Source: Nesterenkonia natronophila
GTDB taxonomy: Bacteria; Actinomycetota; Actinomycetes; Actinomycetales; Micrococcaceae
Direction: 5' to 3'
NCBI RefSeq assembly: GCF_003595215.1
Contig: NZ_QYZP01000001.1
Span: 124,001 to 188,000 of the forward strand
DNA length: 64,000 nucleotides
Positions 1 to 11,160 of this stretch are shown here, one piece after another. A model generated the notes under the pieces. It ran no database searches. It was not told the DNA's origin and saw only the letters and a program-made list of their open reading frames with translations. The stretch's first letter is position 1; the number at the start of each line of letters is the position of its first letter. The position numbers and the translations under genes were made by a program.

Positions 1-39
1 TTCAAGCGCAGAGGCCCCGGAGGTGTCGCCGATAGCTCC

Positions 40-909
40 TCAGGCGTTCGCGGCCTGCTTCCGGACTGCCCAATCCTTGTCGCCGGCACAAGTGATCAGC
101 AACCGCACATCACCCGGTCCGCCGCAACGCCCCAGCGCCCAAACAGCCTCAGCGCGCACCGTCGCATTGGTCGCCGTGTCGATGGTGGCCCTCAGCACCG
201 AACGAGCCTGAGGAGAGCGCATTCCACCCAAGACACTAAGCATGGTCATGAGCCCGGTGCACCGGGAATTGTCATCGCAGGCGGACCACTCCCGCGCCCG
301 CGAGATGAGGTGGGGTACAGCTTGGGGTCCTAACCGATCCAAGTTCTCCGCGACGCGCAGGCGGGTCAGCTCCGATGGGTCATCGAGGGTGCGCACCAGG
401 ATATCGACCGCACTAGGTGTCGCAATTTGTGTCAGGGCACGCGCAGCGACTGCACGCACGGTCTCATCCTTATCAACCAGCAGAGCACCAAGAGCTTGAA
501 CCTGCTCGGCGCCACCGAGATAACCTAGCCGCTCAGCCGCGCGCGCCCGGTGCCAACGGCGACGGGAGTTCAGAGCTGAGTGATTCTTGCGAACCAACCC
601 CAAATCGTGGGCCAGCTGAGTCATGTGACCTCGAGAAGCACCACGCACGTACCTGATGCGTTCGATCAACAATGGTGTGAGGTACCGGTTGAGTTTTCTC
701 GAACTGACACCGCACAGCGCGTCCAAACCCACGCCGTGATGGAGGTAGTTCTCTAATAGGGGTTCGAGTTTTTTCTGGTTGAGGCCCTGCCAAAGCTCCC
801 CGATGGTACGCAGTGACTTAATGCCGACAGTGGCTAACACCATCAACAGAATGACGAGCCCCAATAGTGTGATGATGACTAGCATGGAAGTTGGTATTGA
901 GGCACCCAT
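40..909 (-). CDS. Membrane-anchored HEAT-repeat protein
   Basis: A 289-residue protein with one hydrophobic segment at residues about 8-30 and no signal cleavage site, so it is probably anchored by its N-terminus with the rest in the cytoplasm. From about residue 115 to the end it carries tandem alpha-helical HEAT-type repeats (recurring motifs such as VRAVAARALTQIA, VRAEAVWALGRCG and AVRKQAANA), a fold used for protein-protein contacts; no catalytic motif is seen. It is divergent from the single-domain response regulator at 972, with only 62 bases between the start codons. A TACATT hexamer (minus strand, 916-921) lies 6 bases before the ATG and no Shine-Dalgarno is visible, so a leaderless transcript is possible. 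A scaffold role in a signalling or polysaccharide complex is inference. The fold is clear; the function is not. Confidence 0.8.
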   Translation of the reverse strand: MGASIPTSMLVIITLLGLVILLMVLATVGIKSLRTIGELWQGLNQKKLEPLLENYLHHGVGLDALCGVSSRKLNRYLTPLLIERIRYVRGASRGHMTQLAHDLGLVRKNHSALNSRRRWHRARAAERLGYLGGAEQVQALGALLVDKDETVRAVAARALTQIATPSAVDILVRTLDDPSELTRLRVAENLDRLGPQAVPHLISRAREWSACDDNSRCTGLMTMLSVLGGMRSPQARSVLRATIDTATNATVRAEAVWALGRCGGPGDVRLLITCAGDKDWAVRKQAANA

Positions 910-924
910 CGATACAATGTATCG
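910..924. promoter_or_regulatory. Palindrome in the HEAT/REC divergent promoter
   Basis: CGATACA and TGTATCG form a perfect 7-bp inverted repeat around one central base. It directly abuts the start codon of the HEAT-repeat gene and lies about 50 bases upstream of the response-regulator start. The palindrome is seen directly; its use as an operator is inferred. Confidence 0.4.
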
Positions 925-971
925 GACATATGATTCGAACGTTGTTTGCGCTTTCCAATTTGGGGGTAAGA

Positions 972-1376
972 TTGGCGGGACTTGACGGAATTAAAACGAT
1001 GATTGTTGATGACGAGCGTGTGATTCGGCGCATGATTTCCGCCAAGCTCTCCGGCCTGGGTTGTCAAGTCAATGAGTTCGCCGATGGGCAAGAAGCCCTC
1101 GGTGCGCTACGCAAGGGCGCCAGGCCTGACATTATCCTGGTAGATAGACTCATGCCCCGACTGAACGGTCTGGAGCTGGTGCGCGAGCTTCGCAAGAGCG
1201 AAACCGATGAACTGGCTAAGTTGCCGATCATCATGCTCACCTCACGACAGGGCGAGAACGAAGTCATTGAAGGGTTGGAAGCGGGTCTAGATGACTACAT
1301 CGCCAAGCCGTTCTCCCCCGATGAGCTTGCCGCGCGGGTTCGCACCGTGCTCTGGCGCACCACTGGACGCGGTTGA
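972..1376 (+). CDS. Single-domain response regulator (REC only)
   Basis: About 134 residues, made of one receiver domain and nothing else. It has the acidic pocket in MIVDDE, the phospho-acceptor aspartate in IILVDRLMP, the switch Thr/Ser in MLTSRQ and the conserved lysine in YIAKPFSP. There is no DNA-binding or enzymatic output domain, so it probably works by protein contact or as a phosphate shuttle. The start chosen is TTG at 972, preceded by GGGGG at 962-966; an in-frame ATG at 930 and a TTG at 891 are longer alternatives with weaker ribosome sites. It converges with the GH16 gene, leaving 10 bases between stops. The nearby hybrid kinase with its HPt domain is the obvious candidate phosphodonor, but this pairing is inferred from proximity. 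Confidence 0.85.
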   Translation: MAGLDGIKTMIVDDERVIRRMISAKLSGLGCQVNEFADGQEALGALRKGARPDIILVDRLMPRLNGLELVRELRKSETDELAKLPIIMLTSRQGENEVIEGLEAGLDDYIAKPFSPDELAARVRTVLWRTTGRG

Positions 1377-1386
1377 GCCCCTCGGA

Positions 1387-1983
1387 CTACTCTGCGAGAG
1401 GCCGCTGTGGAATTACTCGGATGTGGTCCACCAACACGAAGTGATCTTCTGTCTCGACCCGACCTTGGTGCCAGGTGGGAAACCACGCGTTGAGATGCAG
1501 GCGAAGCGGACCAGCCGGCATTTCATCGTGCAGGGTCTCCAATAATTCTCCGTCGGCGAAAAACTCGACAGAATCTGCACGATAATCAAAGCGGTAGTCA
1601 TGAAACCCTGCCGTCGGATCAAAAGGCAACTCATGGGTTCTGGTGACTTGCTTGCCGGCTAAATAGTATGTGAACATCACCTTGCCGCTCCGGTCGTTGA
1701 AGATTTCAATGTCGACTTCGTGGGCTTCATCCGGCGGTTCGTAGAGAAAGAAACCGGTGATCGAAGACGGAGCGTCAGGAACTCGCAGGCGAGCCTCAAA
1801 CCTCGCATAACCATGACTTTCAGTAGAGCGTATTTCCGCTCCGTTGGTGGATCCCCGCGGCAACCTCAGACGCAGAGCGTCACCGGTGGTGTCTACGTTC
1901 GATGGTTCGAGAAGACTTCGTCCCAGACGATGACTGCTCTTGGTCCACAATCCCTGCTGAAAAGCAAAAGAGTCAGCGTCCAT
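1387..1983 (-). CDS. Family 16 glycoside hydrolase-like protein
   Basis: A 198-residue beta-jelly-roll protein of the GH16 (lichenase/laminarinase) type. The signature HEVDIEIF at about residue 110 matches the family ExDxxE catalytic motif, with both glutamates and the central aspartate present. Upstream is the usual TESHGYARFEARLRVP strand pair and downstream the FHDYRFDY and FFADGELL motifs. No signal peptide is visible, which is unusual because most bacterial GH16 enzymes are secreted; it may act inside the cell or leave by another route. It lies 51 bases downstream of the hybrid kinase on the same strand and is probably co-transcribed with it. Substrate is inferred to be a beta-1,3/1,4-glucan-like polymer. 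Confidence 0.8.
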   Translation of the reverse strand: MDADSFAFQQGLWTKSSHRLGRSLLEPSNVDTTGDALRLRLPRGSTNGAEIRSTESHGYARFEARLRVPDAPSSITGFFLYEPPDEAHEVDIEIFNDRSGKVMFTYYLAGKQVTRTHELPFDPTAGFHDYRFDYRADSVEFFADGELLETLHDEMPAGPLRLHLNAWFPTWHQGRVETEDHFVLVDHIRVIPQRPLAE

Positions 1984-2034
1984 ACAGGCTCCTTATGTCG
2001 TCACGAACACACGCGTAGTCCCCTCCGTGACCCT

Positions 2035-4818
2035 CTATCCTGACTCGGAGATCTCATTCCTCAAGGCCTTCTGAACGGTGTCGAACTCAGCCTCCAGCAT
2101 CCTCAGTGCTTCAGAGACCTGTGATAAGTCCCGGGCTCTGCTCAACTTCTGCACCTGTTCAGCCTGTGCACTCAGGCGAAAAGAGCCCATCATGCCGCTA
2201 CTGCCCATGAGGGTGTGGGCAAGGTGCTCCACTCTTCTGGGATCCCCCTGCTCATGAGCATTTTTCATTTGCTGAATTAAACCGGGGACATCTTCCAAGA
2301 ACAGATCCACCAACTCAGCGAACACCTCACGCTCGCATTGCTCCTGCAATCCGGGCAAAGTCGGCGAAGGCCCGCTATCGTCAGGGTCAGAGGTCAAGTC
2401 TGCATGTATCGCGGTTTCCGGATCCGCACCTTTCGATGTACCGACCCAGCGCGATAATGCCTCCGCCAACTGCTCTTGGTGGATAGGTTTGGGCAAGTAA
2501 TCGTCCATTCCGGCAGAAAGTGCCTGGTCACGTTCCCCTGCCAGAGCGTTCGCAGTGAGTGCTATTACTGGTAAGCGACCGCGTCCAGATGCTGCCTCCA
2601 TCTGACGCAGTTGCGCGGTGGCGGCATAACCATCCAGTTCAGGCATCTGGATATCCATCAGCACAGCATCGAATGCGTTGATGGCTACAGCCTCAAGCGC
2701 CTCTCGGCCGTTAGCTGCCGTGTCCACGCCGTATCCCAATCTTCGCAGCATGGCACAGGCGACCTTCTGGTTGACTTCGTTATCTTCTACCAGCAAGATT
2801 CGAGCGCCGCTTTGTGTGCCTTGCGATGCGTCCTCTGCTGATAGGGCGGGATTCTTGTGTCCCTGTTTGATCGATGACCTCGCAACGCCCTTTCTCGTGT
2901 CAGGTGCCGACAACACACGGGTGAGCGAGTCCAATAGCTGAGACTGGCGAACAGGTTTGGTCAGGTAGGCAGAGATTCCCGCCTGGCGGGCTTGCGTCCC
3001 AAGGCTCTCGCCAACCGACGTTAGCAACATGAGCCGAACACCTGCGTGTGTCGGGTCCGAGGTGATGACCCGCGCCAGCGTGATGCCGTCCATGCCGGGC
3101 ATGTGCATATCGAGTATCGCCAAGTCAAAGGGCTCTTGATCCTCCGCAGCCTCACGCAGTCGCTGAAGCGCCTCTGGCCCATCCTCCGCGCTCACGCTGT
3201 GGACCCCCCAGCTAGCGAGCTGATGATCCAGAATGCACCGGTTTGTGGGGCTGTCATCGACCACCAAGACACGTGAACCTACAACGTCTTGGGCGCGCTC
3301 AGCAGAGTATTCCGCCGCGACGCTGCGGTCCTGTTTGACCAGCGGTGCAGTGAAGGTGAAAGTGCTGCCCTCTCCGGGGACACTGTCCACATCCATTTCA
3401 CCACCCATAAGCGCGCTCAGCCGACTTGCGATCGAAAGCCCCAGGCCCGTTCCGCCAAACCGCCGAGAGGTAGAGTCCTCAGCTTGGGCGAATGCGGAGA
3501 AAAGATGCCGTTGTTGGGCTTTGGTAATCCCGATACCTGTGTCAGTGATGCGGAAACGGATTGTGGCCACCTCTTTGGTCTCTGCCACGCATGTCGCACT
3601 GAGCATGACGTTTCCCAATTCCGTAAACTTCAGCGCGTTCCCAACGAGGTTGCTCAACACCTGCCGGATACGAAACGGATCACCGCGCAACGCCATAGGT
3701 GTGCTTGGCTCAACGAAGCCACTTAGCTCAATGCCCTTATTGTGTGCAGTAGCCGCAAAAAGCTGAGTGACGCCCTCAACCACCTCACCCAGATCAAAGT
3801 CCGTGGTCTCTAGCTCCATTCGGCCAGCCTCGATCTTCGAAAAGTCCAGAATGTCGTTGATCACCGACAGCAGCGCCTCGCCCGAACTCTGCAACGTATG
3901 CACGTAATCACGCTGTTCCGCTGAAAGCTCCGTCCCTAACAGCAGCTCCGTCATGCCAATGACACCATTCATCGGCGTGCGGATCTCATGAGACATATTG
4001 GCCAGAAACTGGCTCTTCGCGCTATTGGCTGCCTCTGCGGACTCCTTGGCAGTGCGAAGCTGCGCTTCCACCAGATCGCGGTGAGTTACATCGACGGCAA
4101 CGCCAATCACCCCTGTCACCTCACCGTCATCATCACGGACCGGTGAGAACATCGCAGAGTACACGACATCAACCATCCGCACATCAATGGTCGACGACAA
4201 GCCTGTCAAAGCCTTTTGGGTTGCTTCAATGACCTCACCATTCTCAACATTGAGGTCGAAAATGGACTTACCCACCAGCTCCCCCGGGGTGACGCCCAGA
4301 GCCGCCAGACCCTTGCCCTCGGATAAGGTCAATACCCCGTCTGAGTCGGTGGCGAAGAGCACCACTGGAGCATTTCTCACCACTGTTTGCAGCCGAAGTT
4401 CACTGGCCCTCAACTTCTGCTCTGTCTTCCTATGAGCGGTGAGGTCATCGTTGATGACGATGATAGCGTCAGGTGTGCCGGCTTCATCACGCATCAAGAC
4501 CCACCGACACAACACCACCATCTCGGTGCCATCACTGGCGGCCTGCGTCAACTCACTTTCCCACCGGCCCTCACGCAGCAGGGTCCCATTTATCTCTTCG
4601 AGCGGTGCAGGAAACTGTGTCCGCAAGAGTTCATAGGCGATCTCTCCCTCAGCCTCCTGCCTGGACCAGCCATACATTTGCTCGGCACCACTGTTCCAGA
4701 ACAGTATGTGACCATCTAAGCCGCGAATGTAGACCGCTTCATGCACCAAGTCGAGCAGCCATTCTTGAGCGGTAGAAGATAGCCTCCACCCCACCCCCGA
4801 GGGACCTTTCCTATCCAT
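2035..4818 (-). CDS. Hybrid sensor histidine kinase (PAS-PAS-HisKA-ATPase-REC-REC-HPt)
   Basis: A 927-residue phosphorelay kinase. In order: two PAS sensor domains (about 18-130 and 140-250), a HisKA dimerisation domain with SHEIRTPMNG (phospho-His 277), a HATPase domain with NLVGNALKFT, DTGIGI and GTGLGLSI, a first receiver (about 515-640, Asp570 in ILDMHMPG), a second receiver (about 672-790, Asp722 in LMDIQMPELDG) and a C-terminal HPt domain (HTLMGSSGMMG, His868). No membrane segment is seen, so it should be cytoplasmic and sense an internal cue through PAS. The BarA/ArcB-like layout implies His-Asp-His transfer ending on an external receiver; the orphan REC protein at 972 is the best candidate in view. 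Such full phosphorelay kinases are uncommon in small actinobacterial genomes. It probably forms an operon with the GH16 gene. Confidence 0.92.
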   Translation of the reverse strand: MDRKGPSGVGWRLSSTAQEWLLDLVHEAVYIRGLDGHILFWNSGAEQMYGWSRQEAEGEIAYELLRTQFPAPLEEINGTLLREGRWESELTQAASDGTEMVVLCRWVLMRDEAGTPDAIIVINDDLTAHRKTEQKLRASELRLQTVVRNAPVVLFATDSDGVLTLSEGKGLAALGVTPGELVGKSIFDLNVENGEVIEATQKALTGLSSTIDVRMVDVVYSAMFSPVRDDDGEVTGVIGVAVDVTHRDLVEAQLRTAKESAEAANSAKSQFLANMSHEIRTPMNGVIGMTELLLGTELSAEQRDYVHTLQSSGEALLSVINDILDFSKIEAGRMELETTDFDLGEVVEGVTQLFAATAHNKGIELSGFVEPSTPMALRGDPFRIRQVLSNLVGNALKFTELGNVMLSATCVAETKEVATIRFRITDTGIGITKAQQRHLFSAFAQAEDSTSRRFGGTGLGLSIASRLSALMGGEMDVDSVPGEGSTFTFTAPLVKQDRSVAAEYSAERAQDVVGSRVLVVDDSPTNRCILDHQLASWGVHSVSAEDGPEALQRLREAAEDQEPFDLAILDMHMPGMDGITLARVITSDPTHAGVRLMLLTSVGESLGTQARQAGISAYLTKPVRQSQLLDSLTRVLSAPDTRKGVARSSIKQGHKNPALSAEDASQGTQSGARILLVEDNEVNQKVACAMLRRLGYGVDTAANGREALEAVAINAFDAVLMDIQMPELDGYAATAQLRQMEAASGRGRLPVIALTANALAGERDQALSAGMDDYLPKPIHQEQLAEALSRWVGTSKGADPETAIHADLTSDPDDSGPSPTLPGLQEQCEREVFAELVDLFLEDVPGLIQQMKNAHEQGDPRRVEHLAHTLMGSSGMMGSFRLSAQAEQVQKLSRARDLSQVSEALRMLEAEFDTVQKALRNEISESG

Positions 4819-4986
4819 CGCCTACACCGCCGCCTTGACTAGGATCGACAAACATGGGTCCACTCTAAATGGAGGTGCCCCACAGATGGATGAACCCGGC
4901 TCAGTTTCCTGCGGATGCCCAGCAGTCTGGCCACCAGCTACTCGCTAACAGCTGTTGTGGGTGCCCTCCGACCCGTTCACAGCGAA

Positions 4987-5017
4987 AGAGCCCCTCTTCG
5001 TCAAGAAGAAGGGCTCT
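4987..5017 (-). terminator. Hairpin downstream of tRNA-Ala
   Basis: AGAGCCC and GGGCTCT can pair, extended inward by CTCTTC against GAAGAA with one mismatch, giving about 13 bp around a 5-base loop. It lies about 55 bases beyond the 3' end of tRNA-Ala on the minus strand and is followed there by CTTTCG. It probably ends the gyrA/tRNA transcription unit. The remainder of 4819-5072 holds nothing else recognised. Confidence 0.5.
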
Positions 5018-5072
5018 GACATGTTGTTTTCTTGAATCTCAGCCTCAGACTTCATCTGGACTGAACTTTGTG

Positions 5073-5145
5073 TGGAGCCTAGGAGACTCGAACTCCTGAC
5101 ATCCTGCTTGCAAAGCAGGCGCTCTACCAACTGAGCTAAGGCCCC
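5073..5145 (-). tRNA. tRNA-Ala (anticodon TGC)
   Basis: A 73-base cloverleaf on the minus strand. The acceptor arm GGGGCCT pairs with AGGCTCC, the D-loop contains AGCTCAGTTGGTAGAGC, the anticodon loop is CTTTGCAAG with anticodon TGC, and the T-arm contains GTTCGAGTC. CCA is not encoded. It lies just downstream of the DLW-39 gene. Confidence 0.97.
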
Positions 5146-5156
5146 GTGATGGGTAT

Positions 5157-5276
5157 TCAGTTCTTCACTGCGTCAGTTGCCTGGTCCCAGACCTGGCGCG
5201 TCTCTTCGTTCTTCTTCCATTCGCGGTACACGGCAAGGCCTGCCACCGCTGCTGCTACTACCAGGATTCGTTTCAT
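5157..5276 (-). CDS. DLW-39 family small protein
   Basis: A 39-residue ORF starting MKRILVVAAAVAG and ending in VWDQATDAVKN. A hydrophobic N-terminal stretch (residues 4-17) is followed by a charged tail with a conserved-looking W/D patch, as in the small actinobacterial DLW-39 family known next to tRNA genes near gyrA. It sits exactly between tRNA-Ile and tRNA-Ala. Its ATG lies only 2 bases beyond the 3' end of tRNA-Ile, so any Shine-Dalgarno would have to lie inside the tRNA, and none is seen. Function is unknown in the family; it is likely a tiny membrane protein. Confidence 0.85.
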   Translation of the reverse strand: MKRILVVAAAVAGLAVYREWKKNEETRQVWDQATDAVKN

Positions 5277-5278
5277 AG

Positions 5279-5352
5279 TGGGCGTACGTGGACTTGAACC
5301 ACGGACCTTCACATTATCAGTGTGACGCTCTAACCGCCTGAGCTATACGCCC
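5279..5352 (-). tRNA. tRNA-Ile (anticodon GAT)
   Basis: A 74-base cloverleaf on the minus strand. The acceptor arm GGGCGTA pairs with TACGCCC, the D-arm is AGCTCAGGCGGTTAGAGC, the anticodon loop is CTGATAA with anticodon GAT, and the T-loop contains GTTCAAGTC. CCA is not encoded, so RNase Z type 3' cleavage is expected; this would release an RNA beginning 2 bases before the DLW-39 start codon. Confidence 0.97.
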
Positions 5353-5449
5353 GAAACCTGTTCCTTCAATCGCCCGGAGAGCGACCACTACACATTACAC
5401 CGGCGCTCCCGCGCCTAACAAATCAGACGATGGTCGGAGGCTCCGAGCA

Positions 5450-6100
5450 TCAGTCGTCAGTCAGGGTGACGCCGATACCTCCCACCAAGGATGCGGAGAG
5501 GTTGTACAGAACTGCAGCCAGCATGGACAGTACTGTCAACAGCACCACGTTCACTACGGCGATGATGGTGGCGAACGAGGCGACCTGCCCGACCGTAACC
5601 AGCTCTTGGAGCTGGAATCCGCCGGCATCTCCGTTCCCACCCAGAATCTGACCAGCGAGGTCGTTTACGCGGTCAAAGACCCCTGTGAGGTCCATCATGG
5701 ACCACAGGGTGACGGCGCAGACCACCAGCATGATGCCCAGCGCCACCGAGAGCAAGAAGCTCATCTTCAGCACCGACCACGGGTCGACCTTAGACACCAG
5801 CAGCCGAGCTTTGCGGACCTTCGCCTTCGGTGTTGGCCGCACCAACGGTTGCGCCTGCCGTGACGTTGCCGGGCGCCCCCCAGGCTGCGGACGTGCCGTT
5901 GGCCTGTTCGGGCTAGGGCGCGGGCGCGGAGCCGTAGGCTTAGGCGCCGCCGATCCGGCAGTCTGCGGCGCTGGGGCGATCTCTTCCTTGATAGCCGGCA
6001 TGTTCGTCATCGTGGCACCACGCGGCCTTGGCGCTGGGAAGCGCCGTTTGGCCTCAGCCGCGCCGTTCTGGCTCGTCCGGCCGTCGTTGATTTCGCTCAC
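5450..6100 (-). CDS. DUF3566 membrane protein downstream of gyrA
   Basis: A 216-residue protein. The first 110 or so residues are proline-, alanine- and arginine-rich and probably disordered. The C-terminal DUF3566 domain begins around KVDPWSVLKMS and contains two predicted membrane segments (about 112-135 and 172-198). DUF3566 proteins sit directly downstream of gyrA across Actinobacteria; their role is not established here. The start is a GTG with GGAGG 7 bases upstream. It follows gyrA by 60 bases and is probably co-transcribed. Confidence 0.9.
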   Translation of the reverse strand: MSEINDGRTSQNGAAEAKRRFPAPRPRGATMTNMPAIKEEIAPAPQTAGSAAPKPTAPRPRPSPNRPTARPQPGGRPATSRQAQPLVRPTPKAKVRKARLLVSKVDPWSVLKMSFLLSVALGIMLVVCAVTLWSMMDLTGVFDRVNDLAGQILGGNGDAGGFQLQELVTVGQVASFATIIAVVNVVLLTVLSMLAAVLYNLSASLVGGIGVTLTDD

Positions 6101-6160
6101 AAATGACCTCCATGGGCGTGTGAAGTCGTACTCATCGAGAGACCACGGTACTGCATATGA

Positions 6161-8764
6161 CTATTCTGAGCTTTCAGAATACTGAACCTGAGCTTCAGGT
6201 GTTGCGGCTTCGTTATCAGCCGGGTCGTCCTCTGGGCCCGCTGTCTCGCCCAGCTCCTCCCCCGCCGCGGCCAAAGCTGCGCCTGACGATTTGGCCACTT
6301 TGAGGATAAGGTCGTTCTTCCGCGGCTTCGCGAAGATCACACCCATCGTGTCGCGCCCACGGGGCGGAACCCCGGAAACAGGGGACCGAACCACGTTGCC
6401 GGAGTTCATCACCACCAGCACCTCGTCGTCCTCCTCCACCACCATAGCGCCTACCAAATTGCCACGGTCCTCCACAAACTTTCCGACCTTAATCCCCAAA
6501 CCGCCCCGGCCCTGGACCCGGTAGTCGTCTACGTGCGTCCGTTTGGCATAGCCCCCCTCTGTGACGATGAACACGTAAGAATCTGAGGTGACCACATCGG
6601 CGGTCAGCAGTTCATCGTCGGCACGGAACTTCATGCCCGTCACTCCGGAGGTGGCCCGCCCCATGGGGCGCAACGCCTGGTCGGTAGCGGTGAAACGCAG
6701 CGACTGCCCGTTCCGGGACACCAGCATTAGGTCATCCGCAGCCGAAACCAGCTTGGCAGAGACCAGCTCATCCTCTTCACGCAGATTGATAGCGATCACC
6801 CCAGCTTGACGAGGTGAATCGTAGTCCGTGAGCTTGGTCTTCTTCACCAGACCGGACTTAGTTGCCAGGACCAGGTAGTCGGCATCGTCGTAGTTTTTCA
6901 GCGCGAGCACCCCGGCGATCGTCTCATCGGGTTGGAACGCCACCACATTGGCCACATGTTGGCCCTTGGAGTCCCGCCCGGACTCCATCAAGTCGTAGCA
7001 CTTAGTGCGGTACACCCGACCCAGGTTGGTGAAGAACAAAATCCAGTGGTGCGTGGTCGTGACAAAGAAGTGCTCGACGACGTCGTCCGCTCTTAGTTGA
7101 GCTCCTCGGACTCCCTTGCCACCACGGATCTGGGCCCGGTAATTGTCGATCCGGGTCCGCTTGACGTAGCCGTCGCGGGTGATGGAGACCACCACATCCT
7201 CTTCGGGGATGAGATCCTCCATGGACATGTCTCCGCCGTATCCGCGCAGTATGTGGGTGCGCCGGTCATCGCCGAACTTGTCCACAATGGTGGTCAGCTC
7301 GTCGCTGACGATCTGCCGCTGCCGGTCCTCACTGGCGAGGATGGCCTGGTAGTCCGCGATCATGCGCATCAGTTCGTCGTATTCGTTCTGCAGCTTCTGC
7401 CGCTCCAGACCGACCAACCGGCGCAACTGCATATCCACGATGGCTGTGGCCTGGCTGTCATCGATATCCAGCAGCCGCTTCAGACCTTCGCGAGCCTCTT
7501 CCACGTTGGCGGAGCCGCGGATGGTCTCGATCACCCGGTCAATGTCATCCAGCGCCTTGAGCAGTCCGACTTTGATGTGGGCCTCAGCCTCAGCTTTGGC
7601 CAACCGGAACCGGGTCCGCCGGACAATGACTTCGATCTGGTGGGTCACCCAGTGGTGCACAAACGCGTCCAGGCTGAGCGTCCGGGGCACACCGTCGACC
7701 AGGGCGAGCATATTTGCGGAGAAGTTCTCCTGCAGCTGGGTGTGCTTGTAGAGATTGTTCAGCACCACTTTGGCGACGGCGTCGCGCTTGAGGATGATGA
7801 CCAGGCGCTGGCCCGTGCGGCCGGAGGACTCATCGCGGATCTCAGCGATGCCGCCGATCTTGCCGTCTTTGACCAAGGCGGCGATCTTGCGGGCCAGGGC
7901 GTCAGGGTTGGCGTGATAGGGAAGTTCGGTGACTACCAGGCAGGAACGGCCCTGAATTTCCTCCACATTGACCACAGCACGCATGGTGATAGACCCACGG
8001 CCTGTCCGGTAGGCGTCCTCGATGCCCTGGGTTCCCAGAATTTGGGCGCCGGTGGGAAAGTCTGGACCCTGAACGCGCTCCAGCAGGGCTTCCAGGAGCT
8101 CCTCACGGGAAGCTCCGGGGTTCTGCAGGTACCACTGCACCCCTGAGGCGACCTCGCGAAGGTTGTGCGGCGGAATGTTGGTGGCCATACCCACGGCAAT
8201 GCCGGAGGAACCGTTGACCAAGAGGTTGGGGAACCGGGCGGGCAGCACCACGGGTTCCTGCTGCTTGCCATCGTAGTTGTCCTGGAAGTCAACGGTGTCC
8301 TCATTGATGTCCCGGACCATCTCCATGGCCAGTTGGGCCATTTTTGTTTCGGTGTATCGGGGTGCTGCGGCGCCGTCATCCCCGGGGTTGCCGAAGTTTC
8401 CCTGGCCGGTGGCCAGCGGATAACGCATCACCCAATCCTGGATGAGCCTGACCAGGGCGTCGTAGATCGCCGAATCGCCATGTGGATGATAGGAACCCAT
8501 CACCTCGCCAACCACGCGAGCACACTTGTTGAACGACCGGTCCGGACGGAAGCCGCCGTCGTACATGGCGTAGAGCACCCGGCGATGCACAGGCTTCAGG
8601 CCATCTCGGACATCGGGCAGCGCCCGTCCGACAATCACGGCCATGGCGTAGTCCAGATAAGACCGTTTCATCTCAGTCTGCAGTTCTATCTGGCGTACGC
8701 GGTCCACTTCGACTCCGGTCAGCGGAGCCGGGACGTCCGGGTTCTCTGGAGTGTTATCGCTCAC
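6161..8764 (-). CDS. gyrA: DNA gyrase subunit A
   Basis: An 867-residue breakage-reunion subunit of DNA gyrase, which introduces negative supercoils together with GyrB. The winged-helix/tower region starts at about residue 30; catalytic Tyr137 lies in AAPRYTE. The quinolone-resistance region reads [10 protein letters not shown] with Ser98 and Asp102, the equivalents of E. coli Ser83 and Asp87, so the sequence looks fluoroquinolone-susceptible at these positions. The GyrA box appears as IRGGKGVRG, and the C-terminal beta-pinwheel repeats follow to about residue 820, then an acidic tail. The start is GTG with GGAAGAG upstream. It lies 67 bases downstream of gyrB. Confidence 0.98.
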   Translation of the reverse strand: MSDNTPENPDVPAPLTGVEVDRVRQIELQTEMKRSYLDYAMAVIVGRALPDVRDGLKPVHRRVLYAMYDGGFRPDRSFNKCARVVGEVMGSYHPHGDSAIYDALVRLIQDWVMRYPLATGQGNFGNPGDDGAAAPRYTETKMAQLAMEMVRDINEDTVDFQDNYDGKQQEPVVLPARFPNLLVNGSSGIAVGMATNIPPHNLREVASGVQWYLQNPGASREELLEALLERVQGPDFPTGAQILGTQGIEDAYRTGRGSITMRAVVNVEEIQGRSCLVVTELPYHANPDALARKIAALVKDGKIGGIAEIRDESSGRTGQRLVIILKRDAVAKVVLNNLYKHTQLQENFSANMLALVDGVPRTLSLDAFVHHWVTHQIEVIVRRTRFRLAKAEAEAHIKVGLLKALDDIDRVIETIRGSANVEEAREGLKRLLDIDDSQATAIVDMQLRRLVGLERQKLQNEYDELMRMIADYQAILASEDRQRQIVSDELTTIVDKFGDDRRTHILRGYGGDMSMEDLIPEEDVVVSITRDGYVKRTRIDNYRAQIRGGKGVRGAQLRADDVVEHFFVTTTHHWILFFTNLGRVYRTKCYDLMESGRDSKGQHVANVVAFQPDETIAGVLALKNYDDADYLVLATKSGLVKKTKLTDYDSPRQAGVIAINLREEDELVSAKLVSAADDLMLVSRNGQSLRFTATDQALRPMGRATSGVTGMKFRADDELLTADVVTSDSYVFIVTEGGYAKRTHVDDYRVQGRGGLGIKVGKFVEDRGNLVGAMVVEEDDEVLVVMNSGNVVRSPVSGVPPRGRDTMGVIFAKPRKNDLILKVAKSSGAALAAAGEELGETAGPEDDPADNEAATPEAQVQYSESSE

Positions 8765-8831
8765 GTATTCTCTTCCTTCGAGGTATCAACAGCTGACGAC
8801 GACGCCTGGGCAAGCCTCAGTGCGGTATCGA

Positions 8832-11057
<2,226 letters not shown>

Positions 11058-11160
11058 TCAAATGCGGCATATCGTCGATGAGGGCGCCGGTGGCCGGACA
11101 CTGCTGACTGATGCGCTCAGACCATCCAGCGGCTCGCTCTCTGAGGCCGCTCCGCGGGGG

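Noticed and set aside
7097..8146. A 349-codon open frame on the plus strand antisense to gyrA
   Set aside because: It lies entirely inside gyrA, has no recognisable domain or ribosome site, and is the usual complementary-frame shadow of a high-GC gene.
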